Shown here: positions 1 through 7,652 of the stretch, piece by piece
Layout: each line of letters starts with the position of its first letter
How positions within the stretch are numbered: the stretch's first letter is position 1
Assembly (NCBI GenBank): GCA_964629975.1
Contig: CAZVUN010000127.1
Location: 1-8,068 of the forward strand
Source of the DNA: G020354085 sp964629975
GTDB taxonomy: Bacteria; Pseudomonadota; Gammaproteobacteria; Acidiferrobacterales; Sulfurifustaceae
DNA length: 8,068 nt
Direction of reading: 5' to 3'
Notes under the pieces: model-generated
Seen by the model: only the letters and a program-made list of their open reading frames with translations
Databases searched by the model: none
What the model was told of the DNA's origin: nothing
Position numbers and translations under genes: made by a program

Positions 1-2
1 CG

Positions 3-1490
<1,488 letters not shown>

Positions 1491-1546
1491 AGAGGCGCGC
1501 CGGCTCGCCCCGGCACGCATCCGTCAACCATCCGGGATTTCCCTTC

Positions 1547-2763
<1,217 letters not shown>

Positions 2764-2767
<4 letters not shown>

Positions 2768-3075
2768 CATTCAAGAACGTCGAAGTGAAGAGAAAGGCCA
2801 ACGTCTACCACGAAGGCCGCGTCACCAGCCGCTCTATCGTCACGCCGGACGGCGAGATGAAGACGCTCGGGGTGATGCTGCCCGGCACTTACCGCTTCAG
2901 CACCCAGGCGCCGGAGCGCATCGACATCACCCAGGGCCACTGCCGCGTGAAGCTCGCCAACGAGCAGCAATGGGTCGACTACCAGGCCGGGCAGAGCTTC
3001 CACGTGCCGGGCAACTCGCATTTCGAGATCGAAGTCATCGACCTGCTCGACTACGTCTGCCATTTCGGTTCGTGA
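2764..3075 (+). CDS. ppnP: Pyrimidine/purine nucleoside phosphorylase PpnP (DUF1255)
   Basis: Small cupin-fold enzyme that phosphorolyses a wide range of nucleosides to the free base and ribose 1-phosphate (family activity known from E. coli PpnP/YaiE). The 103-residue product is close to the E. coli length of 94. It shows the same course of motifs: an N-terminal KANVYHEGRVTSR segment, LGVMLPGTYRFSTQAPE, a central beta core around WVDYQAGQSFHVPGNSHFEI, and the ending YVCHF, comparable to YLCRY in E. coli. The ATG overlaps the argG stop in an ATGA junction and has its own ribosome binding site, so the two genes are very likely co-transcribed and translationally coupled. Whether this link between arginine synthesis and nucleoside salvage has metabolic meaning is not visible from sequence. 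Confidence 0.93.
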
Positions 3076-3090
3076 CCGGACCGAGGGCCG

Positions 3091-3108
3091 CGCGCCACGG
3101 ATGGCGCG
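3091..3108 (+). terminator. GC hairpin after ppnP, possible weak terminator
   Basis: A perfect 7-bp stem (CGCGCCA at 3091-3097 with TGGCGCG at 3102-3108) closes on the tetraloop CGGA, 15 bases after the ppnP stop. It is followed by GTTGCGGTG, which is not a U-rich tract, so it is not a canonical intrinsic terminator. It may act with Rho or protect the 3' end. Confidence 0.3.
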
Positions 3109-3177
3109 GTTGCGGTGTCGGCTAGCGCCGAATCCCCAGCGGCGCGCTTGGGCTTGGCCGGGGCGCAGTGCGGCGGC

Positions 3178-3186
3178 TGGTATGAT
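3178..3186 (+). promoter_or_regulatory. Extended -10 promoter (TGG-TATGAT)
   Basis: TATGAT matches the sigma-70 -10 consensus at five of six bases and is preceded by the extended -10 TGN motif at 3178-3180. The best upstream -35-like sequence, TTGGCC at 3154-3159, has a 21-base spacer, so this would rely on the extended -10 element. Transcription should begin around 3193-3195, at or next to the ATG of the downstream gene. Confidence 0.5.
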
Positions 3187-3194
3187 GGCGGCGC

Positions 3195-3839
3195 ATGAAG
3201 GACCTCAGTCTCGCCATCCTCGCGGACCCGCCCAACGCCGCGCACGTGCTGCCGGGCCTGGCGGTCGATTACACGCCAGCGCAGCGCGCGACGATCGCCG
3301 AGTTCCTGATCCGTGCCACCGTCGAGCTCGCCGTGGCGAGCTGGCCGGGGCCGGTGTATCTGTACGGCGCCCCGGACATCGATCATCCGCTGTTCGCCAT
3401 GCTGGCCGACACGTTCCAGATCGAGCTCGTTGCGCAGGCGCCGGGCGCATGCAACGTGCGCATGGCGGCGGCGCTCGCCGACCTGCTGACCCGGGCAGGC
3501 GCGGCCGGGGTGGTGCCGTGCAATGTGCCGCACTGTCCGTGGGACGTGCTGGACGACGCCAACCACTGGCTGGCACGGGGACGTACCGTGATCGGCCCGA
3601 CTGACAGCGGGGCGCTGTGGTTCGTCGGCTTGCCGCGCGCGCACGCGCATCTGGCGCAGGCGCTGACGGAGGCGGGCAGCCGCGCACTCGATGCGCTGGC
3701 AGGTGCCGCGGCGCGTGACGGCGTGGAGCTCGACGCGCTGCCGCACCTGCGCCCGATCGGCTCCAGCATGGAGCTGTGGCTGGCGGCGCAGCAGTCCGAC
3801 GCGCTGAAGCAGTTCCTCGACGGCCTGAAGGTGACTTAA
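3195..3839 (+). CDS. Degenerate DUF2064 / TIGR04282-like GT-A fold protein
   Basis: 214 residues, cytoplasmic, function unknown. The best match from memory is DUF2064 (TIGR04282), GT-A-fold proteins related to CofC and glycosyltransferases. The diagnostic region is at residues 107-146: VVPCNVPHCPWDVLDD aligns with the family's metal-site GxDxP strand, and GPTDSGALWFVGL aligns with GPxxDGGYxLIGL. The expected Asp before Pro is Asn here (N110). The Gly-Gly-Tyr is Ser-Gly-Ala. The N-terminal K-P-G-x-x-K-T-R-L nucleotide-binding signature is missing, replaced by LAILADPPNAAHVLPGL. It may therefore be a non-catalytic or re-purposed member. An in-frame TGA at 3183-3185 lies within the -10 box, so ATG 3195 is the first possible start. 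There is no Shine-Dalgarno sequence. Its 3' end overlaps the convergent doxX gene by 4 bases. The gene call is firm; the family call is moderate. Confidence 0.7.
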   Translation: MKDLSLAILADPPNAAHVLPGLAVDYTPAQRATIAEFLIRATVELAVASWPGPVYLYGAPDIDHPLFAMLADTFQIELVAQAPGACNVRMAAALADLLTRAGAAGVVPCNVPHCPWDVLDDANHWLARGRTVIGPTDSGALWFVGLPRAHAHLAQALTEAGSRALDALAGAAARDGVELDALPHLRPIGSSMELWLAAQQSDALKQFLDGLKVT

Positions 3840-4294
3840 CGCGCCGGCGAGCCCCAGCGGCGCACCAGATAGCCATCGAGCGCGAGCTTGCCGGGCCCGT
3901 AGAGGAGCGGCACCAGCAGAAGGATGCCCCAGGTGATGTGATCCTTGAGACCGATCTCGTTGAGATCGGGATAGGAGATCACGGCCACGATGTTGAACAC
4001 GAACAGCGCGAACGCGGCAAGACGCCCGGTCAGCCCGAGCGCGAGCAGCGCCGGCAGGATCAGTTCCGCCCCGGTGCCGAGCACGGCGGCGGCATAGGGT
4101 GACAGCACCGGCACCTGGTATTCGTTTTCGAACAGCGCGACCGTGGTGTCCCAGCTCTGCAGCTTGTTGACGCCGGACTTCCAGAAGATATTGGCCAGAT
4201 ACAGCCGCAGCCCGAGCTCGAACAGCGGGCGCGCGACCTCGAGCAGCCGGATCAGCGGCTGGGCGAGCGAGAGGGTGCGGGCGATGGGGTGCAT
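3836..4294 (-). CDS. bufD: DoxX family membrane protein, BufD-type
   Basis: 152-residue integral membrane protein of the DoxX family (PF07681). Four hydrophobic helices are visible at about residues 23-40, 67-85, 92-108 and 119-133. Family-typical features are LYLANIFWKSGVNKLQSWDT in and after helix 1 and the proline/glycine-rich PDLNEIGLKDHITWG before helix 4. It is the last gene of the bufA-bufB-bufC block and starts 34 bases after bufC, with a GGAGG ribosome binding site. A DoxX protein is a regular fourth member of DUF2282/DUF692/DUF2063 operons (BufD in Caulobacter). Its exact role is unsettled; a redox or quinone-linked function at the inner membrane is the usual suggestion for DoxX. 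The role in bufferin function is inferred from position. Confidence 0.88.
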   Translation of the reverse strand: MHPIARTLSLAQPLIRLLEVARPLFELGLRLYLANIFWKSGVNKLQSWDTTVALFENEYQVPVLSPYAAAVLGTGAELILPALLALGLTGRLAAFALFVFNIVAVISYPDLNEIGLKDHITWGILLLVPLLYGPGKLALDGYLVRRWGSPAR

Positions 4295-4298
4295 GGGG

Positions 4299-4303
4299 CC
4301 TCC
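4299..4303 (-). promoter_or_regulatory. Ribosome binding site of the doxX (bufD) gene
   Basis: GGAGG on the - strand, 4 bases before the ATG at 4294. It supports this start and independent ribosome loading on the last gene of the operon. Confidence 0.55.
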
Positions 4304-4328
4304 GGAATCTCGTTGTTGGGCGGCAACG

Positions 4329-5099
4329 CTAGTGAAAGTCGACCACGGTGCCGCGCGCGACGTGATCGCGCAGCGCCTCCGTCACGTCGCACGCCGGGTC
4401 GGCGGCAAGCGCCCGCGCGCACGCTGCGTCGAGCGGTGCGCGTTCCGCCAGGGCCGACAAGAATGCGAACTCGGCGAGTGTCAGCGCCTCGACCGTGACG
4501 TCGAGGTGGCGGCGGATCACGAGCAGCCGCGCGGGGCCGGTGGCGATATCGATGGCCTCCTCGCCGGACTGGTCGGGCTGGTTGGCCTGCCAGATGCGGT
4601 CGATCGGATACGGCGAGGCGATAAGCCGTGCCGACGGATGCAGCACGAAGCACAGGCTCTCATAGCGCTCGGCCGGTACCTGTGCCAGGCGCGCGAGCTC
4701 GAGCGGCGCGTGATCGGCGGAATGAAACGCGCGGTGCCACGCCCACTCGAGGCGTGCCACGTCCGGTAGATAGACGAGCGCGGCCGCCGGGGCGAAACCG
4801 GCCAGGAACTCGGCGAACTCGGCACCGAAATCGTGCAGGTTGCCACTGGCGGGCGGACAGCGCTCGATGAACCGGCCGGCGGCATGGCCGAAGAACTCCT
4901 CCCCGACCAGGCGCGCCACCACCGGGTACACGGCGGCGAGCGCCTCCGTGAGACTGATGGCGACGTTGTTGCGGTACACCTGCAGGTGCTGCGCCGGGGC
5001 GAAGCGCCCGGGTGCGATGGCGTGCGCGAACGCATCGAGCTGGCACGTGAATACGGCCGTGGCGAAGCCGCGCTGCAGCTCCTGCAGCGACGCCGTCAT
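4329..5099 (-). CDS. bufC: BufC/HvfC-type DUF2063 protein, partner of the DUF692 oxidase
   Basis: 256 residues. The N-terminal DUF2063 domain (about 7-100) carries the family signature VYRNNVAISLTEALAAVYP (41-59) followed by LVGEEFF. The middle has LPDVARLEWAWHRAFHSAD (111-129), also typical. Pfam once labelled this domain putative DNA-binding. In HvfC, BufC and the related MbnC/TglI systems, the partner protein binds the DUF692 enzyme and presents the precursor peptide to it, so that is the likely role here, in the cytoplasm. The frame is open for 186 more codons upstream through bufB, but ATG 5099 overlaps the bufB TGA (ATGA) and yields the normal family N-terminus MTASLQELQRGF. Translational coupling with bufB fits a 1:1 complex. 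No good separate Shine-Dalgarno sequence is seen. Confidence 0.93.
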   Translation of the reverse strand: MTASLQELQRGFATAVFTCQLDAFAHAIAPGRFAPAQHLQVYRNNVAISLTEALAAVYPVVARLVGEEFFGHAAGRFIERCPPASGNLHDFGAEFAEFLAGFAPAAALVYLPDVARLEWAWHRAFHSADHAPLELARLAQVPAERYESLCFVLHPSARLIASPYPIDRIWQANQPDQSGEEAIDIATGPARLLVIRRHLDVTVEALTLAEFAFLSALAERAPLDAACARALAADPACDVTEALRDHVARGTVVDFH

Positions 5100-5965
5100 G
5101 CCCGCGCCCGCTGCGGCGCCGCCGTGCGCAGGCGCCCGGTCGCGCGCTGCGCCTCGGTCACCAGCACCGAAAGCGCCGGCAGCTCGCTGTCCCACTCGAT
5201 CAGCGTCGGCACGGGCCCGAAGTGCGCGAGCGCCGTCTCGTACAGCGCCCACACCGCGTCGGTGACGGGCGCGTTGTGGGTGTCGATCAGCAGCTCGCCT
5301 TGCGCGTGGCGCTTGACGGTGTGGCCGGCGAGGTGCATCTCCTTGACCGCGGCCGGCGGCAGGGCGGCGAAATAGCGATCCGCCGCGAAGCCGTGATTGC
5401 AGGCACTCACATAGACGTTGTTGACGTCGAGCAGGATGCCGCAGCCGCTGCGCCGCGCAACTTCCGCCAGGAATTCCCACTCCGGAATGCTTGAGTCGCG
5501 AAACTGCAGGTAGCTCGAGGGGTTCTCGATCAGCAGCTCGCGTCCAAGGTATTCCTGCGCCTCGTCGACACGGCGCACGAAATGGTCGAGCGATTCCTGC
5601 GTGTACGGCAGCGGCAGCAGGTCGTTGAGATAGCGTCCGTCGATGGAGCACCAGCACAGGTGATCGGACACGAGCGCCGGCGCATAGCGTTCGATGAGGC
5701 GCTTGAGACTTTCCAGGTGCCGGCGATTGAGCGGATTGGCGGATCCAAGCGACAGGCCCACGCCGTGCAGGCTGAGCGGGTAGCGCCGCCGTGCCTGCTC
5801 CAGGTAGTAGTGCGGCGCGCCACCCGCACCGAAGTAGTTCTCGCTGTGCACCTCGAGGAAGCCGACGTCCGGTTCCTCCTCGAGCAGCGCGCGGTAGTGC
5901 GGGGCACGCAGACCGATCCCCGCGCGTGCGGGGAGCGGCTGACCGCGGTCGGGTGCCGTGCGCAC
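5096..5965 (-). CDS. bufB: BufB/HvfB-type DUF692 multinuclear non-heme iron oxidase (MNIO)
   Basis: 289-residue TIM-barrel enzyme of the DUF692/MNIO family (relatives MbnB, TglH, HvfB), which uses a di- or tri-iron centre and O2 to rearrange peptide cysteines. All the family's metal-ligand segments appear intact: EVHSENYF (38-45), SLHG (H67), SDH (100-102), IENPSSYL (E147), LLDVNNVYVSACNHG (D180, H191), KEMHLAGH (H211, H215), LIDTH (D228, H230) and LIEWDSELP (E257, D259). The start is chosen as GTG 5965: it lies 10 bases after the bufA stop, has a GGGGCGG stretch before it, and gives MRTAPDRGQPLPARAGIGLR with the conserved GIGLR near the N-terminus. The longer open frame back to 6172 runs through bufA and is Arg/Pro-rich shadow sequence. 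Expected substrate: the BufA cysteines, to be converted to thiooxazole-type heterocycles as reported for Caulobacter BufA1. Confidence 0.95.
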   Translation of the reverse strand: MRTAPDRGQPLPARAGIGLRAPHYRALLEEEPDVGFLEVHSENYFGAGGAPHYYLEQARRRYPLSLHGVGLSLGSANPLNRRHLESLKRLIERYAPALVSDHLCWCSIDGRYLNDLLPLPYTQESLDHFVRRVDEAQEYLGRELLIENPSSYLQFRDSSIPEWEFLAEVARRSGCGILLDVNNVYVSACNHGFAADRYFAALPPAAVKEMHLAGHTVKRHAQGELLIDTHNAPVTDAVWALYETALAHFGPVPTLIEWDSELPALSVLVTEAQRATGRLRTAAPQRARA

Positions 5966-5975
5966 GCCGCCCCGG

Positions 5976-6236
5976 CTACTTCTTCGGTTGCAGCGAGGCG
6001 CCCACGATCTTCTCGCAGGTGCCCTTGGGCAGGTAGATCCAGGCGTCGCCCTGGGCGTCCTTCTTGGCGGTACCGGTGCACGCGCTGGTCGAGGTCTGGC
6101 AGTCGTTCTTGCCGGCCTTGGCGATGCCGTAGCACTTCTCGTTCTTGGGGGCATCGGCCGCCTGCGCCGCACCGCCCGCGCCGAGCGCGATCAGTCCGCA
6201 GATGGCAGCGTTCACAACGGTATTGATTGGCTTCAC
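5976..6236 (-). CDS. bufA: DUF2282 bufferin precursor peptide, BufA1-type
   Basis: 86-residue exported peptide. A signal peptide spans about residues 1-26 (positive start MKPIN, hydrophobic core, cleavage near AQA-AD). The mature part is Lys-rich with four cysteines (C35, C46, C53, C74) in the DUF2282 pattern CYGIAKAGKNDC, SAC and YLPKGTCEKIVG. In Caulobacter, DUF2282 peptides (BufA1) are ribosomally made metallophores whose central cysteines are modified by BufB/BufC; after export they buffer copper in the periplasm. By analogy C46 and C53 are the likely modification sites here. The start is GTG 6236, with AAAGGAGA upstream, which gives a proper signal peptide; the open frame runs further upstream but reads through the anti-sigma gene. 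bufA leads the block bufA-bufB-bufC-bufD, 38 bases after the anti-sigma gene. Confidence 0.95.
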   Translation of the reverse strand: MKPINTVVNAAICGLIALGAGGAAQAADAPKNEKCYGIAKAGKNDCQTSTSACTGTAKKDAQGDAWIYLPKGTCEKIVGASLQPKK

Positions 6237-6241
6237 GAGTG

Positions 6242-6249
6242 TCTCCTTT
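6242..6249 (-). promoter_or_regulatory. Strong ribosome binding site of bufA
   Basis: AAAGGAGA on the - strand, 5 bases before the GTG at 6236. It is the strongest Shine-Dalgarno sequence I see in the window. It decides the start codon and fits a precursor peptide needed in excess over its enzymes. Confidence 0.8.
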
Positions 6250-6250
6250 G

Positions 6251-6266
6251 GGGTTGCGAGGGTTGC
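6251..6266 (-). repeat. Tandem GCAACCC repeat between anti-sigma gene and bufA
   Basis: GCAACCC occurs twice on the - strand (6266-6260 and 6257-6251), 9 bases apart, directly before the bufA ribosome binding site. AACC-type cores are common in -35 elements of ECF promoters, but no convincing -10 is found at the right distance before the start codon. It could be a regulator site, a mRNA feature or chance. Confidence 0.3.
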
Positions 6267-6274
6267 AGAAATTC

Positions 6275-6535
6275 TCAGTCCAGTCCTGCCTGGCGCCGGA
6301 GCGACTCGGCGATCCGCTGCCGGGCCGGCGCCGACAGGCGCGCCGGCAAATCCGCCGCCACGCCCGCCTCGGCGAACGCCCGTGCCGCGGCGTGCAACAG
6401 CCGCACCTGGCGCGCGAATCGCGCGCACGCCGCGCAGATGACCAGATGCAGGCGCAGCCCGAGCCGTTCGCGCCACGACAGGCGCCGATCGAGCGACTGC
6501 GAGACGAGCGCACTGGCCTGTTTGCATGTCAGCAT
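6275..6535 (-). CDS. Small soluble zinc-finger (zf-HC2) anti-sigma factor
   Basis: 86 residues, probably a cytoplasmic anti-sigma factor that holds the upstream-encoded ECF sigma factor inactive. The N-terminus MLTCKQASALVSQSLDRRLS, followed by HLVICAAC (H30, C34, C37; the HX3CX2C motif), is the classic zf-HC2 zinc-binding anti-sigma domain; C4 may be the fourth ligand. The C-terminal half is Ala/Arg-rich and amphipathic with no membrane helix, so the stress signal would be sensed inside the cell, possibly by loss of zinc or thiol oxidation. ATG 6535 overlaps the sigma-factor stop by 7 bases (ATGCTGA), the usual coupled arrangement that keeps the pair balanced. The longer frame up to 6619 lacks family similarity in its extra residues. 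Confidence 0.88.
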   Translation of the reverse strand: MLTCKQASALVSQSLDRRLSWRERLGLRLHLVICAACARFARQVRLLHAAARAFAEAGVAADLPARLSAPARQRIAESLRRQAGLD

Positions 6536-7131
6536 CGCGATCCGCCCTGTTTCCGACCGAACCAGCGGGTTTCGAGACACTGCCGCAAACGCAGTCGCGC
6601 GCGGTGCATCAGGACCCACAGATTAGACGCGCTCAGTCCGAGGACCTTACAGGCCTCCTCGCCGCTCAGCCCGTCGAGCTCGGTGAGGCCGAACACCTCG
6701 GCCTGGCGCGGCGGCAGCTGCGCGAGGCAATCGCTGAACACCTGCCAAAACTGGGTCTGCTCCAAGGCGCCCGAGGGGTTGGTCCACACGCTCGGCGCCG
6801 AGCGCCAATGTTGTCCCGGATCGTCCTCGAACATGGCGTCGATGAGCTCGTCGTCGGGCTCCTCGGCGGGCGGCGCCTCGCGCGCGCGCCGGCGCAGGTA
6901 ATCGATCAGCTTGTTCTTGAGGATGGCGATGAGCCAGGTGCGCACCGAGGACTGGCCGGCGAAGCGCTCGCGCGCGGTCAACGCCGCGAGCAGCGTCTCC
7001 TGCACGAGATCCTCCGCGGCCGATGCGTTGCGCACCCGCACCAGCGCGTAGCGGTACAGGGCATCGCCGTGCGCATCGAGCCACGACGCGGGCGCGAGCG
7101 CATCCTCGGCGGGTGGGATCGGTTTGTTCAT
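6529..7131 (-). CDS. ECF sigma-70 family RNA polymerase sigma factor (TIGR02943-like)
   Basis: 200-residue extracytoplasmic-function sigma factor that directs RNA polymerase to a small set of stress promoters. Region 2 lies at about 20-86: HGDALYRYALVRVRN, the DLVQETLLAAL helix (41-51) and SSVRTWLIAILKNKLIDYLR (61-80). Region 4 is at about 133-190: LPPRQAEVFGLTELDGLSGE, then SASNLWVLMHRARLRLRQCL as the helix-turn-helix. The linker with HWRSAPSVWTNPSGALE is, from memory, characteristic of the TIGR02943 group, whose genes sit next to a zf-HC2 anti-sigma gene, as here. ATG 7131 is chosen; upstream residues in the open frame read through the intergenic gap and the DUF2282 paralogue. Likely targets are this operon and the paralogue, inferred from position only. 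Confidence 0.94.
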   Translation of the reverse strand: MNKPIPPAEDALAPASWLDAHGDALYRYALVRVRNASAAEDLVQETLLAALTARERFAGQSSVRTWLIAILKNKLIDYLRRRAREAPPAEEPDDELIDAMFEDDPGQHWRSAPSVWTNPSGALEQTQFWQVFSDCLAQLPPRQAEVFGLTELDGLSGEEACKVLGLSASNLWVLMHRARLRLRQCLETRWFGRKQGGSRC

Positions 7132-7153
7132 CCGGGCAGCATCGCTGCGCGGG

Positions 7154-7183
7154 ATTACACACGGCTTGTGTGCAGGCGCGCAA
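7154..7183 (-). promoter_or_regulatory. Candidate promoter and small dyad before the sigma-factor gene
   Basis: On the - strand, TTGCGC (7183-7178) and TGTAAT (7159-7154) are 18 bases apart and resemble a weak sigma-70 promoter ending 22 bases before the sigma-factor ATG. The spacer carries a perfect 5-bp inverted repeat, CACAC at 7158-7162 and GTGTG at 7168-7172, overlapping the -10 box, where an operator would sit. Both elements are short, so this is tentative. Confidence 0.28.
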
Positions 7184-7232
7184 GCGACGTCGTCATGCCG
7201 GCGCCTGGCGGTCCCCGCAGAGGTAGCGGTGC

Positions 7233-7517
7233 TCAGCGCCGGGTGCCGGCCGTGGCGGGCTCGAGCGCGCCGCCGACGAGCCTGAGGCAGGCGCCCTCCG
7301 GCAGGTAGATGCACGCGTCCTTCTGGAAGTCCTGCCGGGCCGTGCCCGGGCATGCCGAGGTCGCCGTCGAGCAGTCGCTCTTCCCGGCCCTGGACACCCC
7401 GTAACAGCGCTCCTGCCCGGCGCATTGCACCAGGCCGGCGGCCTGTGCATGACCGGCCAGGGCCAGGACCCCGCCGATGACCGATGACAACAGAAGTGCG
7501 TGTGATCTGCTCTGCAT
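7233..7517 (-). CDS. Second DUF2282 bufferin-like precursor, six-cysteine variant
   Basis: 94-residue exported peptide paralogous to the BufA encoded at 5976-6236. The signal peptide is about residues 1-26 (MQSRSHALLLSSVIGGVLAL, cleavage near AQA-AG). From CYG to the VGG-L end it aligns with BufA without a gap, with 29 of 48 residues identical by hand count. C38, C49, C56 and C77 match the four BufA cysteines. C32 and C69 are extra, and C69 replaces the BufA tryptophan W66 (DAWIYLP becomes DACIYLP). The core is less lysine-rich than BufA. It has no DUF692/DUF2063 genes of its own, so BufB/BufC encoded about 1.3 kb downstream may process it. ATG 7517 is chosen because it gives a clean signal peptide; the frame reaches 7607, but the extra 30 residues are Arg-rich and lie over a stem-loop. 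The ribosome binding site is weak. Confidence 0.88.
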   Translation of the reverse strand: MQSRSHALLLSSVIGGVLALAGHAQAAGLVQCAGQERCYGVSRAGKSDCSTATSACPGTARQDFQKDACIYLPEGACLRLVGGALEPATAGTRR

Positions 7518-7538
7518 GAGGCAGGCGCCCCGCGTTGG

Positions 7539-7589
7539 CCAATGCCGCTCAAGGCGCCCGCGCGATGGTGCGCGGGCTCGCGGCATTGG
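7539..7589 (-). promoter_or_regulatory. 51-base two-part stem-loop upstream of the second precursor gene
   Basis: The outer stem is a perfect 10-bp inverted repeat (CCAATGCCGC at 7539-7548, GCGGCATTGG at 7580-7589). An inner 8-bp stem (GCCCGCGC at 7556-7563, GCGCGGGC at 7570-7577) closes on a 6-base loop. The internal loop is asymmetric, 7 versus 2 bases. No U-rich run follows on either strand, so a classical terminator is unlikely. It lies between the DUF1841 stop and the precursor ATG, 21 bases before that ATG. It could be a structured leader, an mRNA stabiliser or a Rho-linked 3' end. Confidence 0.55.
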
Positions 7590-7652
7590 TCGCGCGGCGC
7601 ACGCCATCCTTACGCCCGCCGCGGCGCGGCAGGAGCGGCGGACGCGACGACG

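Noticed and set aside
1499..1514. 5-bp hairpin (GCCGG/CCGGC) between lpdA and argG as a terminator
   Set aside because: The stem is short, no U tract follows, and such stems are expected by chance at this GC content.
3841..3863. GCGCC/GGCGC inverted repeat near the convergent gene ends as a bidirectional terminator
   Set aside because: Only 5 bp, within the doxX coding region, with no T-run on either side.
5100..5657. Upstream extension of bufC in an open frame
   Set aside because: It lies over bufB in another frame; the ATG at 5099 gives the normal family N-terminus and an ATGA junction.
5966..6172. Upstream extension of bufB
   Set aside because: The extra residues are Arg/Pro-rich out-of-frame readings of bufA; DUF692 proteins start close to the GIGLR motif.
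7518..7607. 30-residue extension of the second precursor, from ATG 7607
   Set aside because: It would bury the signal peptide behind an Arg-rich stretch and read through the stem-loop; ATG 7517 gives a clean Sec signal.
7606..7612. TAAGGAT on the - strand as an ECF -35 element before the second precursor
   Set aside because: No matching -10 element at about 16-17 bases, and no second copy before bufA or the sigma gene to support it.
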